A stretch of 64,000 nt of DNA from Cellulosimicrobium cellulans (GTDB lineage: Bacteria; Actinomycetota; Actinomycetes; Actinomycetales; Cellulomonadaceae). Shown in pieces: positions 33,401-40,115 of this stretch (its first letter is position 1; each line of letters opens with the position of its first letter). The stretch spans positions 62,001 through 126,000 of the forward strand of contig NZ_JAMXST010000006.1 of NCBI RefSeq assembly GCF_024124905.1. Direction: 5' to 3'. The notes under the pieces were generated by a model. The model had not been told where the DNA came from. It saw only the letters and a program-made list of their open reading frames with translations, and did no database searches. Position numbers and translations under genes: made by a program.

Positions 33401-35131
33401 TTCAAGGCGCCGAAGATCCCCGGCCCCAAGTTCAACGAGGCGCTCTTCGAGGCCGTGACGACCGACAAGGTCCGCGTCGCGTTCACGAACACGCCGAGCT
33501 ACTGGACGGCGATCTCGGAGATCCAGGTCTTCGACTCCGGCCGCGAGGTGCCCGAGGTCGTCAACGACGCCCCGACCGTCACGGTGAACGTCGACCGCTC
33601 CAAGGACGGCAACCTGTCCACGACGCTCGTCGGCACCGTGACCGACGACGGCATCCCCGACGACGGCACGCTCACCTCCGGGTGGACGACCGTCGCCGCC
33701 CCCGACGGCGCGAGCGTCATCTTCGGCGACGCCGACGCCCTGACCACGACGGTGACGGGCACGGTCGCGGGGGAGTACACGTTCCGCCTCACCGCGTCCG
33801 ACGGCGAGCTCACGACCGAGCGCGACGTCCAGGTCGAGCTCACCGAGAAGGCGACCTCCGCCGAGTTCGGCGCGCTCGCGACGATCACGACGAGCGGGTC
33901 GGCGTCGTGGGAGAACCCGCTGCGCGTCAACGAGTCCTCGACGCCCGGCAGCTCGAACCCGGGTGCGGGCAACGGCTGGGGCACGTGGGGCCAGCCCGCG
34001 AACGGGACGAGCGCGCAGACCGCCGCGTGGATCCGCTACGCGTGGCAGTCGCCGGTGCTCGTCGCCTCGACGGACATCTACTGGTACGACGACAACGGCG
34101 GGACGCGCATGCCGCGCGCGGACACCTACACCGTCGAGCACTCGCAGAACGGCACCGACTGGACCCCCGTGACCCTGACCGACGGCTCGACGTACGCGGG
34201 CGCGCTCCAGCGCAACACGTACAACCACCTGGAGTTCGAGCCCGTCGAGGCCAGCTACCTGCGCGTCCGGATCACCGGCGTCCAGACCGGCGGCGCCGGC
34301 ACCGGCATCCTGCGGTGGCGCGTCAACGGCGACACCGTGGACTCCGTGGCGAGCCCGGTGATCGTCCGGACCGTCACGGGCGAGGTCCCGACGCTCCCCG
34401 CCTCGCTCGACGTCGTCTACTCGAGCGGCCGCCGCGGCGCGGTCGACTTCACCTGGCAGCCGATCACGCCGGCCATGGTGGCGGAGACCAACGTCGAGCC
34501 GTTCACCGTCTACGGCACGAACACGACCTACGGCCTGATCGCCGAGGCCCAGGTCTACGTGCGGCCGGAGAACTCCCAGGGCGGCATCTCGATCCAGGGC
34601 GCCGAGCAGTTCGAGCAGAGCGTCGCCGTCGGCGAGCAGCCGTGGCTGCCCACGAAGGTCCTCGTGTCCTACAACGACGGCTCGCGCGACAACCAGGCGA
34701 TCGGCGTCGAGTGGGACTACGACGAGTCGGTCGTCCAGACGCCGGGCGTGTACGTGATCCAGGGCGACCTCGTCCTCCCGGACTACGTGAGCACCGCCGG
34801 CACCACCACGACGACGCTCACGCTCACCGTGGGCGACGGCGTCCCGGCCGGCCCGGCGGTCACCGTCACGGCCGAGACCCGCTGCCTCGCCGGCAAGGTC
34901 TACGTCGCGGTCCGGGCGCTCAACGACGACGACGTGCCGCTCACGGTCCGTCTCGACACCCCGTTCGGCACCAAGACGTTCAACGGCGTCGAGCCCGGCA
35001 AGAACGCCTACCAGTCGTTCGCGTCGCGCACGACGTCGGTCGAGGCCGGCGCGGCCACGGTCGTGGCCACCGACGCCGAAGGGAGGTCGACGACGGTCAC
35101 CGCGCAGTACGACGCCGCCACCTGCGGCTGA
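30428..35131 (+). CDS. Large secreted glycosidase, probable GH121 beta-L-arabinobiosidase
   Basis: A secreted protein of 1567 residues. The signal peptide (residues 1-31) ends at APGAQA. A beta-rich N-terminal domain leads to an (alpha/alpha)6-type catalytic region, about residues 330-850 (YRWWGERYNSLDANEPGY, GYGQILNIGELSGSSAFLDS, GHTSWNNHYSQYLG, LYAENL-type and PIFPFY segments). Then come a discoidin/F5-8 domain (~866-1036), an Ig/PKD-like domain (~1048-1140), a second F5/8-like domain (~1145-1305), two Big_4-like domains, and the Cys-Gly-ending module (~1476-1567). I favour GH121 (HypBA2 type, which releases beta-arabinobiose from extensin-like proteins) because of size, fold and the GH127/ABC operon nearby. 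GH63/GH142-like alternatives remain possible. GTG 30425 is an alternative start. Confidence 0.65.
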   Translation: MSGRAWRRVVASAMTGAMAVTGVALAPGAQADVVPGNESDVGVYTDGTTDSMDIGDPVYSNLDQVAAALEPGVPWTAGSMHGSIFEKDRAAGGTDYYLDRVLGVSGTSGNTVLQTRGRSLYLRGNSNWAVMGFAGSAFAGGPNNLGNLYTVTVPGQTITEVGAQRFNAPSHAKARYTVGTTGVTADLKKLITYDNVALSAITFTNPGASDVTFTVRAASPLATTSTDAADELTGTRTLTSGANNGLVDTPWSEVTVGLKAPGFERVGTNLDREVTVPAGGSVDLSVLGVLSSDTLPESVESFHEYAALSPAEAFRTGVTEFNRQWAQDIPYIDVPDEAIEKAIVYRWWGERYNSLDANEPGYVYQYPTTIEGVNLYQNSVALTQPMHLQDTKWIRNPYLGYGQILNIGELSGSSAFLDSPGHTSWNNHYSQYLGTAGLEAYNVHGGGPAVAERFATYFEGDGVGQLEHYDGNDDKLIAYDTNYMPGNDSDAISFGYPKVNAGAPGARTIERPESAYVWGAFDAARQLYAMAGTDPAKVAEMGDTADEIRDAILGRLWSEETRMFLAGTSHGATSGGNQNPLSEAERDLIPAKESNLYDVYAENLIPVEDAEKYVDGFRFLRYGDNFPIFPFYTANQYDRAKYGIGGSNNFSNINFTVQYRGVRSALRHYDPDHTYVTPEYAAKLLDWMAWSIYPNGNALVPNQAEYYSSWNASTQTFNRNNPNHVMLGNMNYIYVEDMGGIQPRSDDKIELWPIDLGYDHFMVNNLRYHGKDVTIVWDEDGSHYGLGEGYSLFVDGERKAAADALGRFVYDPAANEVVESDEGLAVEVVDDQGADLPTAVDTPIEDERVVAYLKTAGIDLTEEAVNLARGAELSSSATQQGARPTPWRQFHTPGWSTGSMNYTPGAITETERPVSLAAVTDGTTVNEPYWGNYGTEGDTGYVELDLGEPTTFDNVKVWFVSDRQAGGYREPVRYSIQVPDGSGGWTSVPDAFKAPKIPGPKFNEALFEAVTTDKVRVAFTNTPSYWTAISEIQVFDSGREVPEVVNDAPTVTVNVDRSKDGNLSTTLVGTVTDDGIPDDGTLTSGWTTVAAPDGASVIFGDADALTTTVTGTVAGEYTFRLTASDGELTTERDVQVELTEKATSAEFGALATITTSGSASWENPLRVNESSTPGSSNPGAGNGWGTWGQPANGTSAQTAAWIRYAWQSPVLVASTDIYWYDDNGGTRMPRADTYTVEHSQNGTDWTPVTLTDGSTYAGALQRNTYNHLEFEPVEASYLRVRITGVQTGGAGTGILRWRVNGDTVDSVASPVIVRTVTGEVPTLPASLDVVYSSGRRGAVDFTWQPITPAMVAETNVEPFTVYGTNTTYGLIAEAQVYVRPENSQGGISIQGAEQFEQSVAVGEQPWLPTKVLVSYNDGSRDNQAIGVEWDYDESVVQTPGVYVIQGDLVLPDYVSTAGTTTTTLTLTVGDGVPAGPAVTVTAETRCLAGKVYVAVRALNDDDVPLTVRLDTPFGTKTFNGVEPGKNAYQSFASRTTSVEAGAATVVATDAEGRSTTVTAQYDAATCG

Positions 35132-35155
35132 CCCGCACCCTGCGCGTCGCACCAC

Positions 35156-35193
35156 GTCTCGCCCCGGTCCGTCCCCACGGACCGGGGCGAGAC
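35156..35193 (+). terminator. Strong hairpin terminator after the GH121-like gene
   Basis: Arms 35156-35172 and 35177-35193 are perfect complements over 17 bp around a CCCC loop, 24 nt past the stop. It is immediately followed by the first 21-nt repeat array. Confidence 0.8.
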
Positions 35194-35200
35194 CCGTCTG

Positions 35201-35306
35201 CGCGAGGGAGAACCCCGCCCCCCGCGAGGTAGAGCCCTGGTTCCGCGAGGTAGAGCCGAGGTCGCGCGAGGTAGAGCCGTGGTTCCGCGAGGTAGAGCCG
35301 CGGTAA
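35201..35306 (+). repeat. 21-nt tandem repeat array 1 (GAGGTAGAGCC family, plus orientation)
   Basis: Four units of exactly 21 nt begin at 35223, 35244, 35265 and 35286, each starting CGCGAGGTAGAGCC and ending in a variable GGT-rich tail. A degenerate first unit lies at 35201. No gene is apparent across it. The same unit recurs in opposite orientation at 35933 and in both orientations at 60641. Confidence 0.85.
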
Positions 35307-35337
35307 CCCTGCCCGACGGCGTGTGGTCGCCTTGGGT

Positions 35338-35437
35338 GGGCGGGGTGGGTGGTGGTGCCGCGTCTACCATCCGCCGCTCGTTCCTCGCGGCTCCCGCCAG
35401 GCCCGACCACGACGCGGCACCACCACCCACCCCGCCC
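35338..35437. repeat. Perfect 27-bp inverted repeat with 46-nt spacer
   Basis: Arm 35338-35364 is the exact reverse complement of 35411-35437. The arms are G/C tracts of GGGTGG type. The spacer has no ORF. It could form a large cruciform or hairpin and acts perhaps as an extra terminator; there is no sign of a transposase. Confidence 0.75.
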
Positions 35438-35724
35438 GGCGTCGTCTCGCCCTGGTCGTCGCTCACCTCGGACGACCGCCCGCGGTGTCAGGTTTGCTTG
35501 CACCACACCCCACCCATCACACCTACTGCGCGGTCCCGCTCCGCGCAGTCCCCTCTGCGCCGTCGCGGTCCAGCCGTAGCGGCTGCCTGATAGCGCAGAC
35601 GCTGCGGCGAGCGCTTCTGAGCGCCCGACGGGCGCCGACCGCCGGCTCGGCGAGTACCGTCGGAGCGGTCCAGCACCGGCGGACAGGCGACTCGCCGCAG
35701 CAGGCAATCCACCGCCGTGGGCGG

Positions 35725-35811
35725 CCCGACCGCGGTGGGCGACCGGACGCCGTCGGCCCGCTCCAGCCGCGGCGGGCGCCCCGACCGCGGTGGGCGACCG
35801 GACGCCGTCGG
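35725..35811. repeat. 32-nt direct repeat, two copies 55 nt apart
   Basis: 35725-35756 and 35780-35811 are identical over 32 nt (beginning CCCGACCGCGGTGGGCGACC). Flanking GCGGCGGG pieces repeat imperfectly at 35711 and 35820, so this is a decayed longer tandem array. It lies within the 962-nt gap 35132-36093, which contains only terminators and repeats and no supportable gene. Confidence 0.75.
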
Positions 35812-35932
35812 GTCCGATCCCGCCGCGGCGGGTGACCTGAACGTGATGGGCGACTGGTCGCTTGCGCGACCACCTCGTGCGGCGAGCCTCGAAGTGGGCG
35901 ACGCACCTCCGTCGGGCGGGACCATGGTCTAT

Positions 35933-36058
35933 CTCGCGGGACCGGGGAACTGCCTCGCGGGACCGGGGCTCTATCTCGCGGGACCGGGGCTCTACCTCGC
36001 GGGACCAGAGGTCTACCTCGCACGACCACGGTTCTGCCTCGCGCGGACTGGTATCTCG
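35933..36058 (-). repeat. 21-nt tandem repeat array 2 (same family, minus orientation)
   Basis: Six units with a 21-nt period start at CTCGCG/CTCGCA positions 35933, 35954, 35975, 35996, 36017 and 36038. The complementary strand reads GAGGTAGAGCCCCGGTCC, the same unit as array 1. A shorter, degenerate unit follows at 36055. The array ends 35 nt before the stop of the methyltransferase gene, that is, downstream of it. Confidence 0.85.
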
Positions 36059-36093
36059 GCCGGCCGGGGTTCTCTCGACTGGGGCCGGGCGGG

Positions 36094-36816
36094 TCAGCGG
36101 CGGGCCAGGGCCCAGCGGAAGGCGTTCTGCAGGAGATAGGTGCTGTCGGGGCGGCGGAAGGGGCGGGCGGCGGCGAGGACGTCGGGGCGGAGCTCGGCGC
36201 GCAGGTCGTCCGACTCGCCGAACATGATCGCGGCGACGACCTCGTCCGCGTCCGCGAGCACCATCGGCGCGTCTGCCACGCCCTCGGCGAGGACGGTGAA
36301 GCCATGCTCGGCCAGGAGCGCGCCGAGGTGGCCCTCCTCGCGGCTCTCGTCGCTCGGCTCGTGGTCCTCGCCGGCGACGGCCCGCTCGAGGACGGTGAGG
36401 TCGTTGCGGTCGTCCTCGGCCCAGGTCGCGACGGCGACCAGGTCGCCGACGCGCCGGCACTCGCTCAGCGTCCTGGCGACGTCGGTGAACGCGAGGGCGT
36501 TGACGAGCGTGACGAGGTCGAACGCGTCGTCGGGCCAGGGGAGGTGCTCGGCCTGGGCGACGCGGAGGTCGGCACCGGGGCTGTGCCGGCGTGCGACGTC
36601 GATCATCCCGGCCGCGGCGTCGCAGCCGGCCGCGTCCGCGCCGCGGGCGAGGGCCAGGGCGACGAGCTCGCCGGTGCCGCACCCGACGTCGAGCACGCGC
36701 GAGCCGGGCCCGACGCCCGCGGCGTCGAGGATCGCCTGCTGGGCCGGGGCCGCGGCGGGCGCCCACCAGCGCGCCCAGGCGTCGGCCAGTGCCGACCACT
36801 CGTCGACGTGGTCCAC
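36094..36816 (-). CDS. Class I SAM-dependent methyltransferase
   Basis: A protein of 240 residues. The Rossmann motif I (VLDVGCGTGELVALALARG, about residues 41-60), an acidic GCDAAAGMIDVARR motif (II), and FDLVTLVNALAFTDVARTLSECRRV (motif III region) are typical of methyltransferase type 11/25 proteins. The substrate is unknown. The start is GTG 36816, with a GGAGGGGG site directly upstream. It lies 43 nt downstream of disA in the same direction and may be co-transcribed. Array 2 of the 21-nt repeats follows its stop. Confidence 0.85.
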   Translation of the reverse strand: MDHVDEWSALADAWARWWAPAAAPAQQAILDAAGVGPGSRVLDVGCGTGELVALALARGADAAGCDAAAGMIDVARRHSPGADLRVAQAEHLPWPDDAFDLVTLVNALAFTDVARTLSECRRVGDLVAVATWAEDDRNDLTVLERAVAGEDHEPSDESREEGHLGALLAEHGFTVLAEGVADAPMVLADADEVVAAIMFGESDDLRAELRPDVLAAARPFRRPDSTYLLQNAFRWALARR

Positions 36817-36859
36817 GGTCCCCCTCCGTGCGGGCTCGTCGGTCGGACGGTCAGGTGGG

Positions 36860-37945
36860 TCAGACGTAGCGCTCGAGGATGCTCGACTCCGCGAGCCGCG
36901 ACAGACCCTCGCGCACGGCGCGGGCGCGCTGCTCGCCGACCCCGTCGACGGTCATGAGGTCGTCGATGCTCGCGGCGAGGAGCTTCTGCAGCCCGCCGAA
37001 GTGGGCCACGAGGCGGTCGATGATCGTGGCCGGCAGGCGCGGCACCTTGGACAGCAGGCGGTACCCGTGCGGCGCGACCGCGGCGTCGAGCGCGTCGCCG
37101 CCGCCCGGCAGGTCGAGCACGCGGCCGATCTGGCCGAGGTCGAGCAGCTGCGTGGAGTCGAGGCCGCCCAGGGCCTTCTGCACGTCCGCGAGCGAGCGGT
37201 CCTTGCGGCCGAGGTCGACGTAGTCGCGGATGACGAACTCGCGGTCGGACCCGATGCCGCCGATGAGCTCGTCGAGCTGGAGCGCGAGGAGGCGACCGTC
37301 GGTGCCGAGCTCGATGACGTACCCGGCGATCTCCTCGGAGATGCGGGCGACCATCTCGAGGCGCTGCACGACCGCGCACACGTCGCGGACGGTGACGAGG
37401 TCCTCGATCTCGAGCGCGGAGAGCGTGCCGGACACCTCGTCGAGGCGCGCGCGGTACCGCTCGAGCGTCGCGAGGGCCTGGTTGGCGCGCGACAGGATCG
37501 TGTCGGAGTCCTCCAGGACGTGGCGCTGCCCGCCGACGTACAGGGCGACGATCCGCATCGACTGGCTCACCGAGATGACCGGGAAGCCGCTCTGCTTGGC
37601 GACGCGCTCCGCGGTGCGATGCCGCGTCCCCGACTCGGTCGTCTCGATCGTCGGGTCCGGCAGGAGCTGCACGGCGGCGCGCAGGATGCGGTTGGCGTCG
37701 CGGTCGAGCACGACCGCGCCGTCCATCTTCGACAGCTCGCGCAGGCGCGTCGCCGAGAAGCCGACGTCGAGCTGGAAACCGCCCGAGCACATCTCCTCGA
37801 CGACCTTGTCCAGGCCCAGCACGATGAGCGCGCCCGTCCGGCCGCGGAGGATGCGTTCGAGACCGTCACGGAGCTCGGTCCCGGGTGCCACGGCGGCAAG
37901 GGTCTCCCGGAGCATCTCGTCGGGGTGCGCGGGGGGATTGGCCAC
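36860..37945 (-). CDS. disA: DNA integrity scanning diadenylate cyclase DisA
   Basis: A protein of 361 residues that makes cyclic di-AMP from two ATP and scans DNA for branched structures. The DAC domain has the catalytic D75-G76-A77 ([12 protein letters not shown]) and the R-H-R motif at 108-110 ([12 protein letters not shown]), both intact. A helical spine follows, then a C-terminal helix-hairpin-helix DNA-binding domain ([22 protein letters not shown]). The start is GTG 37945 with TAGGAT exactly 6 nt upstream, so it is probably leaderless. It lies 93 nt after radA, the conserved partner, which in other bacteria modulates its activity. Confidence 0.97.
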   Translation of the reverse strand: MANPPAHPDEMLRETLAAVAPGTELRDGLERILRGRTGALIVLGLDKVVEEMCSGGFQLDVGFSATRLRELSKMDGAVVLDRDANRILRAAVQLLPDPTIETTESGTRHRTAERVAKQSGFPVISVSQSMRIVALYVGGQRHVLEDSDTILSRANQALATLERYRARLDEVSGTLSALEIEDLVTVRDVCAVVQRLEMVARISEEIAGYVIELGTDGRLLALQLDELIGGIGSDREFVIRDYVDLGRKDRSLADVQKALGGLDSTQLLDLGQIGRVLDLPGGGDALDAAVAPHGYRLLSKVPRLPATIIDRLVAHFGGLQKLLAASIDDLMTVDGVGEQRARAVREGLSRLAESSILERYV

Positions 37946-37974
37946 GAAGGAATCCTACGCTGTACGGCTCTGCC

Positions 37975-37994
37975 GGCCGCGGGGACCCGCGGCC
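37975..37994 (-). terminator. Hairpin between radA and disA
   Basis: GGCCGCGG and CCGCGGCC (37975-37994) form a compact 8-9-bp stem with a 2-4-nt loop in the 93-nt gap, just upstream of the disA -10 box. It is a probable radA terminator and would make disA rely on its own leaderless promoter. Confidence 0.55.
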
Positions 37995-38038
37995 TCGCGC
38001 CACAAAGAGGTCACGATCCGGTCTCGGGTCCACGGGGG

Positions 38039-39499
38039 TCACGTGCGCGCGAGCTCGACCGCCTCGCCGAGGTGGCGCGCGGGGAGGATCCTCATGCCCT
38101 CCACGGGGCGCGGGAACGACCCCCGCGGCACGACGGCGCGCGTGAAGCCGAGTCGTGCGGCCTCCGCCAGGCGTCGGTCGAGGCCCGTGACGGGACGGAT
38201 GTCGCCCGCGAGGCCGACCTCCCCGAACGCGACGGTGCCCTGGGGCAGCGCCTCGTCCTCGCGCGCGGAGAGCACGGCGAGGGCGATCGTGAGGTCGGCG
38301 GCGGGCTCGGTGACCTTGGCGCCGCCGACGGTCGACGCGTAGACGTCCTGGTCGACGAGCCGCACGCCCGCGTGGCGGTGCATGACGGCGAGGATCATGG
38401 CGAGGCGGCTGGAGTCCACGCCGCTCGTGGTGCGGCGCGGGTTCGTCAGGGAGCTCGGCACGACGAGCGACTGGATCTCGAGGGCGAGCGGTCGCCGCCC
38501 CTCGAGGGTCACGGTGACGCACGTGCCGGGGGAACCGGCCCCGGTGTGCGAGAGGAACAGCCCGCTCGGGTCGGCGAGACCGACGATGCCGTTCTCGGTG
38601 AGGTCGAAGCAGCCGACCTCGTCCGTCGGGCCGTAGCGGTTCTTGACGGCCCGCACGAGCCGCAGGCGCGAGTGCCGGTCGCCCTCGAACTGGCACACGA
38701 CGTCGACCAGGTGCTCGAGCGTGCGCGGCCCGGCGACCGAGCCGTCCTTGGTGACGTGCCCGACGAGGATCACCGGGAGGTCGCGGGCCTTCGCCGCGGC
38801 GATGAGCGAGGCCGCGACCTCGCGGACCTGGCTCACGCCGCCGGGCGCGCCCTCGACCTGGGCGGACGCGATGGTCTGCACGGAGTCCACGACGAGCAGG
38901 TCGGGCTCGGTCGCCTCGATGTGACCGAGGACGGTCGCCAGGTCGGTCTCCGACGCGAGGAGGAGGCCCGGCGCGAGGGCGCCCACGCGCTCCGCGCGCA
39001 GCCGCACCTGCCCGGCGGACTCCTCGCCCGTGATGTAGAGGACGCGTCGCGGCGTCGGCGTCGGGCGCGCGGCGGCGGCGGCGCGCTCGCCGACCGGGCG
39101 CACCGTCGGCAGGTCCGACCCGCCGGCGGCGACGTTGCTCGCGACGGCGAGCAGGAGCGTGGACTTGCCCACTCCCGGCTCCCCGGCGAGCAGCACGACC
39201 GCGCCCGGCACGATGCCGCCGCCGAGCACGCGGTCGAACTCCGAGACGCCCGTGGGCGTGGCGCGCGCCGCCTCGACGCTGATCTCCCCGATCGGCCGCG
39301 CGGGGGAGCGGGTCGGCGAGACCGGGGTGGTGCGCGGCCCGGAGGCCGCGGGGGCGTCCTCGGTCACCGTGCCCCACTCCTGGCACTCCCCGCAGCGGCC
39401 CACCCACTTGGTCGTGGTCCAGCCGCACTCGGAGCAGCGGTAGGCGGGGCGGGAGCGCTTGGCGGCCGCGGAGCGGGCCGCGGTGGTCGACGACGTCAC
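38039..39499 (-). CDS. radA: DNA repair protein RadA
   Basis: A protein of 486 residues, a RecA-related branch-migration ATPase for recombinational repair. The N-terminal zinc finger has C22-x2-C25 and C36-x2-C39 (YRCSECGWTTTKWVGRCGECQEWG). Walker A is LAGEPGVGKSTLLLAV. The RadA-specific VKNRYGPTDEVGCFDL loop is present, and the C-terminal third is the Lon-protease-like domain (AVLSAREDEALPQGTVAFGEVGLAGDIRPV). The start is GTG 39499, with TAGGTT exactly 6 nt upstream (leaderless). It precedes disA on the same strand. Confidence 0.97.
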   Translation of the reverse strand: MTSSTTAARSAAAKRSRPAYRCSECGWTTTKWVGRCGECQEWGTVTEDAPAASGPRTTPVSPTRSPARPIGEISVEAARATPTGVSEFDRVLGGGIVPGAVVLLAGEPGVGKSTLLLAVASNVAAGGSDLPTVRPVGERAAAAARPTPTPRRVLYITGEESAGQVRLRAERVGALAPGLLLASETDLATVLGHIEATEPDLLVVDSVQTIASAQVEGAPGGVSQVREVAASLIAAAKARDLPVILVGHVTKDGSVAGPRTLEHLVDVVCQFEGDRHSRLRLVRAVKNRYGPTDEVGCFDLTENGIVGLADPSGLFLSHTGAGSPGTCVTVTLEGRRPLALEIQSLVVPSSLTNPRRTTSGVDSSRLAMILAVMHRHAGVRLVDQDVYASTVGGAKVTEPAADLTIALAVLSAREDEALPQGTVAFGEVGLAGDIRPVTGLDRRLAEAARLGFTRAVVPRGSFPRPVEGMRILPARHLGEAVELART

Positions 39500-39575
39500 G
39501 CGCCCAACCTAGCCACGGCCGCCGACACCGGCGCGACGCCGCGACGGGAACGCCCTCGCGCGGGATGCTGGGCGC

Positions 39576-40115
39576 ATGCGCAGGCTCCCGCACGACAGCC
39601 CGTGGTGGACGCTCATCCTCACGGTCGCGTCCACCACGGCGTGCCTCACCGTCTACTACGGGGTGCCGCTGCCCACCGACGAGGCCCCCGAGGTCGTCCA
39701 GCTCGTGGTGTTCGCCGTCGGGCTGGTGCTGCTGTGCGCGCTCCTCGTGGTCCAGGTGCGCCGCCAGCTCCGCGCGTGGGGGACGCCGAGCGTCCGGGTC
39801 CAGTCGGTCATGGGGCTGCTCCTGCCGGTGGTCACGTTCTTCGCCCTCGCCTACTACCTCATGGCCGACCAGTTCGTCGGCATCGAGAACCGCACCGACG
39901 CGCTGTACTTCGCCGTGGTGACGCTCGGGACCGTCGGGTACGGCGACGTCCACCCGGTCGGCGAGGCGGCGAAGATCGTGGCGATGGTCCAGATCGTGCT
40001 CGACCTCGTCGTGGTCGGTGTGCTCGTCTCGATCGCCACGTCGCGCGCCCGCGCCCGGGCGGAGCACCGGCACGAGCACGAGCACGGGCCGCGCACCGAA
40101 AACCGGCCCGGCTGA
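39576..40115 (+). CDS. Small potassium-channel family protein
   Basis: A protein of 179 residues. Two N-terminal helices (WTLILTVASTTACLTVYYGV; VVQLVVFAVGLVLLCALLVVQV) are followed by a two-helix pore module (VMGLLLPVVTFFALAYYLMA, pore loop, VAMVQIVLDLVVVGVLVSIA). The pore loop contains TLGTVGYGDVHP, the K+ selectivity filter. The C-terminal tail is basic and His-rich (RAEHRHEHEHG) and no RCK domain is fused. It presumably sits in the plasma membrane as a tetramer. The start is ATG 39576; GATGCT lies 6 nt before it. It is divergent from radA, 76 nt away. Confidence 0.88.
   Translation: MRRLPHDSPWWTLILTVASTTACLTVYYGVPLPTDEAPEVVQLVVFAVGLVLLCALLVVQVRRQLRAWGTPSVRVQSVMGLLLPVVTFFALAYYLMADQFVGIENRTDALYFAVVTLGTVGYGDVHPVGEAAKIVAMVQIVLDLVVVGVLVSIATSRARARAEHRHEHEHGPRTENRPG

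Noticed and set aside
35223-35306. 21-nt repeats read as a heptapeptide repeat (R-E-V-E-P-W-F)
   Set aside because: The period is a multiple of three, so all frames stay open, but there is no start with a ribosome site, the array follows a strong terminator, and the inverted copies would encode unrelated peptides.
35201-36058. 21-nt repeats considered as a CRISPR array
   Set aside because: Units are contiguous with no unique spacers, are only 21 nt long, occur in both orientations, and no cas genes are present.
35132-36093. A mobile element in the repeat-rich gap
   Set aside because: No transposase or integrase fragment, no terminal inverted repeats at the borders and no visible target duplication.
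30128-36799. A 2223-codon open frame on the minus strand antisense to the GH121-like gene
   Set aside because: It is a by-product of high GC on the strand opposite a real gene: composition is Arg/Val/Asp/Gly-rich without domains, and it runs through terminators and the 21-nt repeats. The plus-strand protein has a signal peptide and recognisable domains.
40095-40106. ACCGAAAACC at the end of the channel gene as a further operator
   Set aside because: It matches only the left half of the pattern and lies in coding sequence 530 nt from the GH43 start.
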